Source of the DNA: Chrysomallon squamiferum
Lineage: Eukaryota > Mollusca > Gastropoda > Neomphalida > Peltospiridae
Length of the DNA stretch: 62,500 nucleotides
Assembly (NCBI GenBank): GCA_012295275.1
Contig: CM022669.1
Coordinates: forward strand, 3,596,494-3,658,993
Direction of reading: 5' to 3'
The position numbers and the translations under genes are program-made. The first letter of the stretch is position 1. Every line of letters starts with the position of its first letter. This document shows, one piece after another, positions 13,317 through 26,833 of this stretch. Under the pieces are notes generated by a model. It searched no databases. It was not told where the DNA came from and saw only the letters and a list, made by a program, of their open reading frames with translations.

Positions 13317-14291
13317 GCTGTCTAATCTGTGCGACCGCTGCAAACTGCTAGATTGTAGTTTTAAAAGAAAAGAAAAAAGAAGAAAAATAGAACTCTGTTA
13401 ATATTTCACTTTTTTTTTTTTTTTTTTATATCACTTTCATCTGAAATAAAATGTTCTATATTTAGCACATAAATAACATGACAGCGCCAGTTCAAGAAAG
13501 TTACCTCTCTTGTGTAATGCTTTGGTCTGCTCAAACTGCCGATCAGATGTAAGTTTAAAATGTCAGTTCTTCAGACGCGGAACATCGTCTTTTAATATCC
13601 CATATATCGATGTCCCCCCATAAAACGAAATAATCTTTTGTCAAGATAAAACTTTCAGGTTTTATTTTTAGAACGAACCATAAAGACGTGTTCGATAATC
13701 GTTCACGAAATCAAACAAACGTTTCATGCAGATTCCGAAAAATCTTTAAGGGTCTGTTTTTTTATTTGTTTACTGAAAGAGGCATCTCCGAATGTGACAA
13801 TGACGCTTCAGACAATTAATTTATATCAGTGACGCCATCTATATAAAGAACAATTGTTCGTGCCATATATGGAATAACTCTTCAAAGTGTATAAGGAAGT
13901 AATGTTCAAAACATATAAGGAAATATTGTTCATACAATAAAAAAAAAAAAAAAAAAAAATGTTCATAAAATAAAATGAAAGGTTGTTATAGAATAAAAGG
14001 GAAATTTGTTCATAAAATGTAAGAACTTGTTCGCATTCAGTGTTAAAATTCTATTTTGTTATTTCTTTTAACTTCATTTATTTATTTATATATTTATCAG
14101 GATTTTTTATTTGATTTTATTGTGATGACAATTATATGAATACATCACTAACTCAATGATGATAGGGAATATGATGATGATGATGATGATGATGATGATA
14201 AAAAGACAAACAGATATATTGGTAATTCAAGAGCAAAATAATGAAATGAAGAAAGAAGTGAGAAACAGTAATTGAAAAACAAAAAAGCGTT

Positions 14292-14296
<5 letters not shown>

Positions 14297-14371
<75 letters not shown>

Positions 14372-14373
14372 CG
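14297..14373. repeat. GA microsatellite
   Basis: GA run of about 75 bases, with a GAT-triplet run nearby at 14170-14200. Confidence 0.95.
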
Positions 14374-14553
14374 AATACATATCAGCTGAGTAACGATTCT
14401 AAATGACATCAAAGAAAATAAAACGTTAGTTATATTAGATGACTGGGGTATTTTACAAGTTACTTCTAGCTGATACATAAAATATTTGAAAACACTGATT
14501 AAATATAGTTAAATCTAATAAACTTTCATTAGCCTAATAACTAGACATAAATA

Positions 14554-14556
14554 ACA

Positions 14557-14592
<36 letters not shown>
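14554..14592. repeat. CA microsatellite
   Basis: (CA)n of about 38 bases. Confidence 0.9.
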
Positions 14593-14596
<4 letters not shown>

Positions 14597-15691
14597 ACAG
14601 ATATATATATAGATAGACAGATATACATATAAGTTGAATTTAATAATTAAATCTTTAATATATCATACTAACCCTTTTCCATTTTTCATCATCACCATCA
14701 TCATCATCATATTATTATTATTATTATTATTATTCAGAAAGTACTCTAAAATTAGGTCATCTTCAGAATGATAAATGATCTGCTCTTGAAGAAAAAAACA
14801 AAAGTTTAAAAGATTCTGGTACTGCTTTCCAAGAAAAAAACATTTGTTTTCATTTTCAGTTATCCGACTGATGAATGCCTTAGCATGCCCGGCTTTCAGC
14901 TAATTTGATAACGGAAGCGGTGTTGGTGGATATTGTCGAATATTTTAAGCCCAGGCAGTGATTTTGGGCGAAACGAGTAAATTTGGTTAACAAGAATTGC
15001 ACACAGGTGAAGAGTGGTAATAGACAGTTGGTGTGTAAAGCATCTAGTTACCGCCAATGCAAGACGATTATGACGTCGTCCAGTGACGATAGATGTTTGG
15101 AAAGCAGTACTTAAAACCTCCAGCTTTGAATCATTCGTCTGCCACGTGAGCTTAAATATTTACTTGTCAGTTTCCATGTCTCGCTGGCTCTACTGAAGCG
15201 GTAACGTTTATTTCCGAATTTATTTTATTATTTAAAAAAAAAACAAAAAAAACATATAAAATAAAAACTAAAAAACTAGATTATCCATAAAATTCATTGC
15301 AGTCTGGGTCAACCCAAACAGCAACTTGTGTTATAAAAAAGTGTTAAAATAAAGTTTATCCCTCGATTTATCGCTGGTTTTCAATTCGTATAAAAACAAC
15401 AACAAAAAAGCTGAAAATTTGCGTCATGTTCCTCTTGTGACCTGCAGTGGTTAAATGTGTTTATTAATCTCGCGTTTCCTCCAACAAATAATGATATTTA
15501 ACAGAGTACAGACGAGCCAGATGAGAAGAGTGAGATAACACACAATGATCAGGTAATAAAACGGCTAAATATACACATGGAGATTTATTTAATCTGTCAA
15601 ACAATGGCTTCTGGAAGCTGCATGCATATAGGATTTATCAGGCAGACGATTTATACGATATGTTACCCTTTGGACATGTTTTGTTGTTGTT

Positions 15692-15693
<2 letters not shown>

Positions 15694-15774
<81 letters not shown>
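15694..15774. repeat. CT microsatellite
   Basis: Uninterrupted (TC)n of 81 bases. Confidence 0.95.
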
Positions 15775-15776
<2 letters not shown>

Positions 15777-16278
15777 GACCCTCCCGCAAGTAATTTCTTA
15801 ATAATAATAATAATAATAAACAATATAAATTTAAAACCCCCCAAAACATAATATAATTAAAAAATATATATAACAATATAACATATCATAATGTAATACA
15901 GCATAATATAAAATAACATAAAATAACATAGCACAGTATAACATAGCAAAACACAACATAATTATAATCAATACAATGAAATTCACTGTACATTTTCTTT
16001 TTTTTATCTGAAATGTTTTTTTTTTTTTTTAAACTGTTTATATATATATATATATATATATCCTTTTTTTATCTTTAAAACAAAAGAGTGCATTCAAAGC
16101 ATCTTTTATCTATGGTACAGTATCGCTTATCCAGGTCAACAGGCGAATGCATCATCGCCGAACAAATCTAATTCATGTGATTGCTAAAATGTCTGGATCA
16201 AAAATCGATTTTTTTCGTAGCGACACTAGTGTGATAAAAATAATAAATTGGTTCAATAAGTGGTGTACATGTGTGTTT

Positions 16279-16305
16279 ATATATATATATATATATATAT
16301 ATATT

Positions 16306-16377
<72 letters not shown>
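16279..16377. repeat. AT then GA microsatellites
   Basis: An AT run passes into about 72 bases of GA. Confidence 0.95.
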
Positions 16378-16379
<2 letters not shown>

Positions 16380-17089
16380 CACCAGACATATCTATGATAA
16401 TATATAATAGATAAACATAGAACAAACATACACATACATACGATACATCCATACATAATTACGCATACATACATATACACACACAAACACCCACACACAA
16501 ACACGTTTTTAAACACTTTATTTATTTACCTAAAACGAATTATTTTCTCTTAATCATTCTTTAACTAGAACTACCAAACGATGTTCCGTTAGCAATACCT
16601 GACTGGTCAAAATTCTAATCTAAAAGCTGGGAAAATGTAATTATTGTCCGCAAAGTAAATAAGATAGGATTAGCTTCTGGGTAGATGCTTTAACAAGCTC
16701 ATTTCGTATTTTCATATTGTCTAGCTGACTGTACATAAACTGTTTACCATGTTTTCCATCGAAGTTTCACAAACGATAGTTCTTCACCAACGTCTGCGCG
16801 AAACGCAATAAAAGAATATAAAAACTTTGTAGCCATGTGTGGGTCTGCGAGGCGAAGCGGTGTTTATGGGAACGGGTACACTTTTCTTCTAAATTGTGTA
16901 GAAAGAATTATATTATGCTAAGAGAATATTTCATTCAGACAGCAGGAAAAGTCAATTTTGCCGTTTCATTCCGCTCATTTTTCGCGATAACCGAGTGAAA
17001 ATAAATTTTCCCCCATGAGATATAAAGAAATTTGAAAGATTAAATGAAAGACGAGTTATTGGAAACGTTCTTGTACTAACCTTGAAGAA

Positions 17090-17450
17090 GAAGAAGTTCG
17101 ACGAAGTAAACGGTCCACGGAACTAAATGTAAGACCATTGATCGGTGTGAACTAAGATGAACAAACGTTGAGGTTAGTCTGACCAGAATTTATCACTTAT
17201 CATCTTCAACCTCACAAAGGATTTATGTAATTCCCAGTCTGCCAGTTACTGTGTTTTCATCTTTCTTTCTCTCTCCTCGCTGTAGTCTCTCTGGTTCGCA
17301 GAGTTTGATTTTACCGCACAGACGGCTGAGCAGAGCGAGAACCGCTTCGCTCGGAAGCCATGTTTCATTCATAAACTGCACTAAGATCTACGAAGTGTTG
17401 TCACACTGGATAAACTGCGCTCACAGTTCTTGGTAACATGGCCGTACTCA
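17090..17450 (-). other. Possible 5'-UTR exon or promoter region of the HCN gene
   Basis: This stretch is less AT-rich than its neighbours and nearly free of microsatellites. On the minus strand it ends in TTCAAG|GTTAGTAC near 17090, a good donor, and the HCN coding exon has a good acceptor at 13338. Splicing between them would give a non-coding leader exon about 3.7 kb upstream of the coding exon. No protein similarity is recognised here. The assignment is an inference from splice-site shape and position only. Confidence 0.25.
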
Positions 17451-17639
17451 AGCCAGCCAGCGCTCTGAATTATTCTTCTCTTGATTTTACCATCGATCGA
17501 ATTTAATGCCAATTCTGCGTCGGTGTTTTCGGTTTGTTTGCATGGGTATTCATCATCTTTGGGCAGTCTGACTTAACGTTCTTTGTACGAAAATAGCGAT
17601 GTACTCTACATTTGGAATAAATTATGTAACTTTTGGAAA

Positions 17640-18215
17640 CATAATTTGTGTCGACATCATTATCATATTGAGTTTTTTTATCATCGTTATGGTTATCGGA
17701 CGCTAATTGTCACTATCGTATTCAATACCATAATTGTTATAGTAATTTGATTCTCATTTCAGAATCATAATCATTATCATCGTTTTATAATTAACATCAT
17801 TATCAGGTTGTCGTCAACGTTGACATCATTATGTTCAATATTATCATTATCATCATACTCTTATATCCTCATTTTATCATCATCATTGTAATCTCATCCC
17901 ATTTTATCATCATTTTATTATCGCCAGAATCTATATCATGGACTTATCCTCATTATTATTATTTTCAAAATCATCATAATAATCATGGTGCTCGACATCA
18001 TTATTATCATCATCATACTCTTTTTGTCCTTATTTCATATATCATTATCATCACGATTATCTCATCTTTATAATCATCCTGTTCAACATCTTCGTTATCA
18101 TTTTCTTATTATTCATGATCCTCATTTTCATCCGCCATTATCATCCCCCCGTGTTCAACCCTTGTTATCATCACCGCGTACACCACTAACATCATCATTA
18201 TCATCATTTTCATTT
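17640..18215. repeat. Degenerate ATC/ATT-rich tract
   Basis: TCATTATCATCAT-type triplets recur for over 500 bases with many interruptions, giving spurious His/Ile/Ser-rich open frames. It reads as an old, mutated trinucleotide tract. Confidence 0.7.
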
Positions 18216-18479
18216 CAACCCGTTCTCAAAGAGGGTGAAAAATCAATGATTTGATTTGCGGACTACACACACTGAGAAGACAGGTGTTCTCTTTAATAAG
18301 CATCACGTCTCAATTTGCAGAAATCAGCACCAGAAAGCAATACAAGCTGGCTATCTGGCCGCGATGGGAAACCTCGCAAATTTGAGGAATTTACACACAA
18401 GCTGCCTCGTCTTAGAGTTCAATTAGATTCTTCAATCCGCGGCTGTTTGCTCCATGTCTAACTGGCTGCTAATACAACT

Positions 18480-19290
18480 ATTTCCAACTCCTAAATCTTT
18501 ACAAAGAACTACACAGTTGTTTACTTTTTAGTTCAAGAAATATTAATAAAAAAAGAGAGAGAGAGAGAGAGAGAGAAAACAAATATACGAATTTGTAACT
18601 CATAAGTCTCTATAAAGAAATCTGCATCGATACACTTTTTGTTTAAGAAATATTAATAGACAAAAGAAAAAAAAATACGGTTTTTCTAAATCTTAAATTT
18701 TTTAAAAAGAAAATCATATTTGTTTACTTTTTGTTTAAGAAATATGAATAAAAAAGAGAGAAAAAATATACGAATTTGTAACTCCTAAATCTTTTGAAAG
18801 AAAACTACATTTATTTACTTTTTATTTTAGAAATATTAATAGAAAAAAGAAAAAAAAAATCTACAGATTCGTAACAGATTTGGAAATTTTTAAAGAAAAC
18901 AAAAAAAAGAAAAAGTCTACTTATTTGTAGCTCCTAAATCTTAAGAAAACTAATCGCATTTATTTATTTATTTTAAGAAAAGAAAATATCTACGGTTTTA
19001 TAAATATTAATAATGAAAATCACACTTATTTACCTTTTTTTTAAAAAAAAAATTGACTTTGTTAATCCGTAATTTTAAAATATAACCATTTATTTTTAAA
19101 AGAAACTGAAAATAGAAAACATTTACAGATTTGTAAACCATATTTATTGTCTTGTTTTAAGAAAAGGTAAAAACATTTTATAACACCTATTTACTGATAA
19201 CGAAAATCACATTTATTTACTTATTCTAAGAAAAAGAAAATGAATGTCTAGGGATTTGCAAGTCTTAAAACTCAGCAACTTTAACCGCAT
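18480..19290. repeat. Decayed minisatellite with roughly 90-115-bp period
   Basis: A block reading TTTACTTTTTGTTTAAGAAA followed by TATTAATA recurs near 18520, 18631, 18724, 18816, 18961, 19029, 19147 and 19215. It alternates with CTACGAATTTGTAACTCCTA followed by AATCTT. Units vary in length and sequence, so the array is old. No coding potential is seen. Confidence 0.75.
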
Positions 19291-22200
19291 TTATTACAAT
19301 TTTTTTTTTTTTTTTTTTTTTTTTACAGAAGAAGATAAAAGAAGAAGAAAAGTTATTTAATTTTGTTAGTATTTGGAGCAAGAACGTCATAAATCATAAA
19401 AGTAATGAAAAAAGGTGTGGTGTTTGTATATAATTTCTATTTATAACAAATGAAATCAGAGTCCTGTTTTATCAGTTTATGAACGGAACATATATTTTAG
19501 ATGAAAAGATCTCGTTTTTGTTCTTTTTTCTCAGAAGAGGTTTGTGAGATAAACTGAAGCGCAAGAGCGGTGAGATTACGAGGGGAAAGAAATAAAAACG
19601 AGACGACTGGTTTACAGGAATTTTATAAGCCAGTGAACATCTGGAGCTGATACACTGAAGGGGAAAATTTTCATTTTCCGTCGACTTTGTTTTTATATTT
19701 TCTTTTTAACAAAACTTTCATTTTCAAACAAAATTCCACAACGCTAACCTTACCCCTCCCCTCTGAAATCATGATCGGCTCCTGTAACTGACAGACACTT
19801 GTCAGACTACGTCGACGTATCAGGATAATTATAGAATTGATTAACGTGGGAGGCACCCATGAGAAAAATTAGACAACCACTAACTGCAGTTACCAGTGAA
19901 CGATTAACGAATTACACTTGTACATAGAGCAGCTATAGATTCACACAATTATCTACAAGGATAAACATAAAACATGTTTTATACTTGACCCTCTGCTATT
20001 TCTATACCAAACAACTTCAGCTGTCGATTTTAAACATTTTTGTTTTGCATTGTTTGCATTGCTCCGTGTTTTTTTCAGTTCAGATAAAGAAAAAGGTATT
20101 TGATAAATTATCAACATGACTGTATAAACATGGTTATTTTATTTGTTCTCACAGTGAACTTACGTTGGAAGTGTGTAATTATATAACTAAGGACTTAGGA
20201 TTTATTTGCGGAGTAATAATCATAAAGGTAAATAACGCAAACATAACAGTACGTTAGACTCTGTACTTCAGCAACGTTTGGGTCAAAGACGTACGTAGTT
20301 TCCATTGACCCGATAAAGCGATGGTGGTTAACCAGTGTACAGTGGAAGGGATCGAACTCTCTGACCTGGGGATGCGACACGCGCTACCTTTTCAAACTGA
20401 ATTTACACCTGACGCAGTGCTCTGAGTTCCTTGTACGAATCAGCATGTTACGTGTCTTAGTTTCTTCTGATAGTCTCTGCAGCAGTTTTGTTAGCTGCTG
20501 TGAATGACATTATTCACATGATTACCTGTAATCATTATAGACTGTTTCACCTTTTTTAAATTACTGCACTTTTGAGTGACTTTTTTAAATATAAATCCTT
20601 GGATAGGGAATAACAGGTTGATAAACACATAAAATACATTAACTTCTTACTTTGTTTACAGTCATATAAATTGTGAAATTCAAGAAACAGATAAATATCT
20701 CGAATCATTTTTTAATAAATTTATCCTTTTTATGCTGTTTGGCAGTTTTTCAAATAAGATGAAAGACAAAACGGTTAACTAAAAACTGAATCATATGTGT
20801 ATAATTAAATTGTTGTTATTTTGCATGGTATCTTTCTGTGATATGTAAAATTTTAATAAATTATTTTAAAAAAGAAGATAATAAAATCTTCAGTGATGTC
20901 TAACTTGCAGTAAACAAAATACAGAATCTTCGATATATAAAACCAACAGCAAATTCGTCATAGCCTGTGGTTATAGGAATCTCTTTTAATTTATACACTT
21001 TATTTTAGTTTGTAGAAATTTGTGATTCCAGTGAAGGTCTCAATAAATAAAAATAAATAAATAAAAAAATAAAATAAAAATTATATACATTCGGATCGTA
21101 TTTATAAATAGTCGATATCCATGTGTTTTTACTAATATAATTAATTATTGTATACACATAAGACAACATTCGGATCATATTTATTGAAATTCACATCGCT
21201 CAGTTTCATCTTATATAATTGATTATTTTATGCAGATTTTTGAATGAAAATGTTAGCGTACAGTACATAAAACATTTGATGTATAGTAAAGTAATGCGGA
21301 GATTCAGCCGAAAACCTTTGACTTCAGAATAAGATCTTCTAAGTAAAGGTTACTGAACCCTTGTTAAGTATAAATCTAGTGTCCATGTATTGATCAATCC
21401 AGCCAGTGGTTCCCTAAGACCAAGTGAATCTTCTGCTCAAACTGTTTTCTAGATCGCTGAGTCTTCAGCTCCTCTTTACGTGGCAAGAGACGAACGCTTA
21501 TTAAATACAGATTCTGATGGAAATAAACAGCTAACTACAGCTGAAGCAGCTGCCTGACATAACTTTCTGGATCACGATGCAGTTCGAGTTTTGTCTCAAG
21601 GCAAGTTTAATGTTAACAGGGTCATTGATTATTAAATATCGTCAATATCATTGCCAGAGAGGGAAAGAGTTGAAAAGCCTGTTGACCCGCTGCAGTAGAA
21701 AAACCAGGGGTTCAGTGCTTATTGTATAAGCATGCCATGCTGTTATATAAACTGATATATTAATTCAAACTCATAGTAGTATTAAATAGGGTCCAAAGGA
21801 TTTAAAGAAAAGGTAGATTAATTCAAATTTAAATTCAAATTCTTCCTAACACAACATTCTGGATTTTTCAGTTATAGAAATCCTTTAAGTATGACGGAAT
21901 GAACTGTTATGAGGAGAGTTCTATCAAACATAAACCAATCCATGACAGAAAGCGACAGACAAACATAATCTCAACCTTTTGCTTTCCGGATCATTGAATC
22001 TTTCTGATTTCATTGGCAAGGAAGAATAATCAATCCATAACGAAAGTGATAAAGTAACTCAAGGTGAAGCGTTTACTTGTTCAGTTTTCTGGATCGTTGA
22101 ATGTATAGTCCATGCCAACAGTTCACCATGATAACGACAATTTTCTTATTAAATACAGGACAATCAACTATGGCAAGGAATAGGCAAAATGAATGTGAAC

Positions 22201-22797
22201 CTCCTTCAGGCATCAACTTTCGTATCACCGAGTCATATAAATCATTTCAGCGCGGCAAAGGGGCGTTAATGCTTAATAAAATAATGGGCCATATATCCGC
22301 GGAAAAGGTTAGAAAAACTCAAATTGAAACGTTTGCTGACATAATCTTTGGGTCACTGAGAAATGTAAATCCTGTCACTAATGGCATTCATTTTGGAATT
22401 TTGATATATAAAGTAATCACCTTTAAATTTGTTTGACACTCCATAGCCGTTGTGTGTTTTCTTGCTGGAATGTCGTTAAACATTCATTCATACTCTCTAA
22501 AGGCAAAGGTAGATATTGAAAAACCAATATATAATATAATCCAGTGTAATATTGAAACAGAGTAACTACAAATACTAAATATTCTGTTTATAAGAACAAA
22601 TGAAGTCAAAACAGAACCAGAACGAAAATATTCTAATGATGATCATTGTTCAAGAAAACTCTTTTTCTTCTTTCACATAACACCTACGAGACCAGCACTG
22701 AATGTCAGTGTAGAGGCTTTATTAAAATATACTTCTAAATATACTTTTCATGATGGAAATGAATTATATGAATATGATGTCTATACTTCCACAAAGA

Positions 22798-22830
<33 letters not shown>

Positions 22831-25160
22831 AGAAGAAAAAAAAGATAATAATTAAAAAAAAGAAAAGCTTTGACCTTTTGATCGTACTATCATAGACGCA
22901 CTTGAATTATAGACAGTAAGATAGGTTTATAACAATAAACAAATGTCTAGAATTACCACATTTGTATAAATGATCCAAGGTCTTCAAAAACACGATACCT
23001 TTCTCTGTACCTTTTCATATCAAGCGGATTAGCGTAAAACAGATGCAGAGGTAAAAGAAGTAGAGAGATGCCAAGGTCGTTTCAAATTAACGTGAACGAG
23101 CGTGGCTCAGTCCAGAATTTTCTTGTGTAGAATTCTTTACGCGTTCTAAAACATTTGTTAAATAAATTGTAGCATTTCCAACTGCGATAAACAGATTCGT
23201 GAAGCATTCGGATGGAGATGTTAAAATACATGAACAAAATATTTAATTTTATTTTAAAGCCAGGTTAATGAGACTTGCTAATTCACTACATTACTAATTA
23301 TTATTCTGAAAGGATGAAACAAGGAAACACTTAAATTGGTTGCAGTTGACAATAAAATAGATTCATGATGCAGACTGATACGCTTGGTAAATTCTATTAC
23401 TGAAATTATTAAACTGAGCTAAAAATAGTTCAAGGTTCCTTACTTATAAAACCTGATGAAACCCTTTAAACTGATCTTCATTTAGATTAAAGATGCACAT
23501 TCAAATACTTACTAAACTGTTAACACCAATAAAAGTAAGGAAACCAGCAGTGGTATATATTTAGCCTCTAAACCTAAGCATCCAAAAGAAATATAATGCA
23601 TTTGAATAAAATAGATAAAAGGAAAAGATTTTATAAGAAAAGACTTGAACATAAAACTAAAATTTTGCTTGGAATGCAGGGATGTCTTACAATCCTGGTG
23701 TAAGTGAACATAGTGCAGAATTTACTTTTCTCCACACTCGTATAAAGTCTAACAATAAATAGGATGCAGTATCTAATAATAATACTGTAGATGAAAAACA
23801 GATAATTTTTATAGAGAGGGATTAGTGTCAGTGAGCCTGTGTTGAAAACATCGATATTGAAAACAGTCTGCTTGCATTTGGCTATAAGACACTGATAGAC
23901 TATTAATTATAAAATAAAAAAAATAAAAAAGTATAAGTGCTAGTTATTTCTGAAGAAAATTGTTTTATCGATCATCTAACTTTTTTTAATAGATATTTAT
24001 ATGTACATAATGACTGACAGCTCCATAGGTCGTGTTTATTATTAAGTGTGGTTATGGGTAAATATAGGATATTTTTATCAGAAATGTTTATGTTCACCTT
24101 TTGTGGGAATAAGGTATGATATTTCAAATTATATAGATTTTTTTCTTTTGTTTTGTTCATGTATGTGTGACTATATATATCTTATGTTCATCATTTATAA
24201 TGTGTTATCTAGCGCCGATTATGTGTTATATAATAGTCATACAGAGAAAACAAACCAAACTGTTCAAAATGTTTTGCGTTACATTATCTATTCATTATAT
24301 AACAACACAGTGAGAATGTATCATTTGAATGAAATCCCAGAGCACGTTTGGATTACAGGAAATTAAATTAGTTTATCAGTTCTAACTCTGTCAGTATCCA
24401 GTTTATTTAATCAGACACATTAATAGTGACCGAGTTTGTCGCGTTTCTTAATAACAGCACAAAACCACAGAAGCCAAAATTACATTCACAGAAGTAAAAA
24501 TGTACAGTAATAGTTTCGATGATTGGATTTATTTGGGCGTGGCTGTGCATGCGTTCATGCGAGGGTGCGTGTACGTCTATGAGAGAGGTGGTGAGGAAAA
24601 ATGTGGATCAGTAATTGAATCAATAGTTTATATACATCCACTAATTAACTACATTAAATATCGGACTGTTTAATCAAACGGGAATTTCCAAAACAAGCAG
24701 AACAATTTCTAGGAGCGAAGTCCCTCTGATTGCAGTAGGTGTTTGAAGATAGCCAGAACAACACAGAGCTCTATTTACACCCAGGCTTTTCCGCGACGGG
24801 ATTAGATGAACATACATAATGAATTCAATAAATAACCAACCTCTGCTGAATAAATAATCAACCTCGTCATTTCATGTGATTTCATAACGTAAACCAGAGC
24901 GCTTTCTGCAGCATCTTCTTACGAAAGTAGAATGAACAGTGTTTCTACTTGATGAATTCTGGTAATGGATGGTTTCAACGCGAGACAGTTTTGACAAAGA
25001 CGATAGGCATCTTAGAACTGCTGCTGCCCTTTGATTTATTAAACTAGGATGTGAAAGGAGACAGACTGACGGAGGAAAAACGTCAATAAAGTGTTTGAAA
25101 GATTTTAATTATCCAGATTTTAATTATCCAACATAAATAAAGTATCCGGTTATTTTTAAA
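19291..25160. other. Gene-poor region, no exon recognised
   Basis: This is long AT-rich, mostly non-repetitive sequence with a poly-T at 19299-19325, a poly-A at 22797-22828 and one SINE fragment (listed separately). The longest open frame (22101-22436, 111 codons) matches no family I recognise and has no convincing splice or promoter context. Confidence 0.45.
20255..20420 (-). mobile_element. tRNA-derived SINE fragment (mollusc-type)
   Basis: Read on the minus strand the sequence contains GGTAGCGCGTGTCGCATCCC and, after CAGGTCAGA, GAGTTCGATCCC. The latter resembles a tRNA T-arm/B box preceded by D-arm and anticodon-arm-like sequence. From memory, this layout is that of tRNA-derived SINEs common in molluscs. 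No complete tRNA fold is formed, so a functional tRNA gene is unlikely. Boundaries are approximate. Confidence 0.5.
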
Positions 25161-25239
25161 TTGAGCGTTCTATCCACATTTACACACTGTCATTACTTTT
25201 GTACTACAAACATATATAAAAACATTGATACAAACATAC

Positions 25240-25480
25240 ATATATGCATGCACACATGCATACATACATACATACATACATACATACATACATACATACA
25301 TACATACATACATACATACATACATACATACATACATACATACAAACACACGTACACATTATAAAAACATACAAACATACAAACATATTTGCACACATCT
25401 ATCCATCCATACACACAAACACAAAATACATACAAACATGTATAAAACAAATCTACATGTACACACGTACATACATACAT
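25240..25480. repeat. ATAC tetranucleotide microsatellite
   Basis: About 22 pure ATAC units (25256-25344) followed by degenerate ACAAAC/ATAC sequence. The Tyr/Ile/His/Thr frames over it are translations of the repeat. Confidence 0.95.
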
Positions 25481-25499
25481 TTTAATACAAAAATAAACA

Positions 25500-25970
25500 A
25501 ACTGTTCTGCATGTTATTGTAGACTAATGCACTTTTTTATCTAGGAAATAAACACTTCCATTTGTTTACGAAAACATCAAGGTAAGCACACTTTTCGTTA
25601 AACTCTGCAGCTATAAAGTATTTTCAGAGCCTCTGCTCACAGATAATGTTCTCGTTCGAGTGAAATCGTTTGGAAATCGAAAATGTCATTATTTTTTTTT
25701 TCATTTTTTATTTATATTTTTGTGTTGTTATTTTCTATTTTCAAACTGGCGGGGCTATCGTAAAATATCGGACAACGCATTAACGCTTTGAGTTAAATTT
25801 TCATTGCGCATTGATCATTCATTCTGATTTATGCTTTCCTAGACTTTGGATATAAGTGTTTTTTTTTTCTTCTTCTGATTTAAGAAATACATTAAGGTCG
25901 TGAATTTTGATTTTTCAGTCCATTTTAATTCATTTCTTTCCTAGCAGATTTCTTTTTTTTTTTAATTCTT

Positions 25971-26002
<32 letters not shown>

Positions 26003-26747
26003 CATTATTTCAATTTTTATCTGGATTAAGAAGTAAGTTTATCATTATTTCAAGTGGATTAAGTAAGTAAAACTATTTATTATTTACCATCATGGATTAT
26101 AATCAGATTGTGGCATCATCCTAAGACAGTCAAAAATAATTTAGCATTGTCTTAGCATTGACGGTCCAAGCACGTCGGTCGTGGACATGTTATTTTAACA
26201 AACCGGAGAACGCACGATGACGCGGGTTCTGGACGTTTCTGTAAATTAGAGTGTAAATGTTAAATCTTTCGGCTGACAGGAGAACGAATAATAGGAACTG
26301 GTTTTGTGTATTGATTATTTTTCTCGTTATTGAGGATGTTATCGGATAAACCTGGCTTAGTCCACACACCAAATCACGGATTTACCATCTTAAACACAAC
26401 AGCAGACTTCAATTAATTTTTCTTACACCTCGAAACGATGTATTGCGATGAATCACGCGCATACGTGGACCTTATACATTTGTCTGTCTGTGTACGAGAC
26501 TGTCTCTCCAGCTTTAAATGTTTAATAAACTGTATCTCTCTGTCTATGCATCTTTGTATCTCTACGTACGTACGTAGATATGCTTGTGTGTTTGCATGTA
26601 GGTATATAAATATGTGTATTTGAAGTAATGTGTTTATGTGTGTGTGTGTGTTTGTTTATTATTTTCCTAGACAGAGAGAGACCGACAGGGAGACAGATGG
26701 ATACAAATATAAATTTGAAATGGAAAGGTACTCGTAATATGTCCTAC

Positions 26748-26749
<2 letters not shown>
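25500..26749. other. Non-coding, no gene seen
   Basis: AT-rich sequence with poly-T runs near 25860 and 25970-26002 and no recognisable exon. Confidence 0.45.

Positions 26750-26832
<83 letters not shown>
26750..26832. repeat. GA microsatellite
   Basis: (GA)n of 83 bases. Confidence 0.95.

Positions 26833-26833
<1 letters not shown>

Larger units (their letters stand above)
13344..17089. other. Region upstream of the HCN coding exon, no gene seen
   Basis: If the leader exon at 17.1-17.45 kb is real, this is an intron. It contains poly-T near 13410, poly-A near 13940, GA tracts, an AT-rich block, and otherwise unique AT-rich sequence. Confidence 0.5.

Noticed and set aside
20270-20400. Functional tRNA gene on the minus strand
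   Set aside because: A B-box-like T-arm is present but the acceptor stem and a proper A box cannot be formed; a decayed SINE fits better.
22101-22436. 111-codon plus-strand frame as a gene
   Set aside because: No recognisable domain, signal peptide or splice context; its length is plausible by chance in a long non-coding region.
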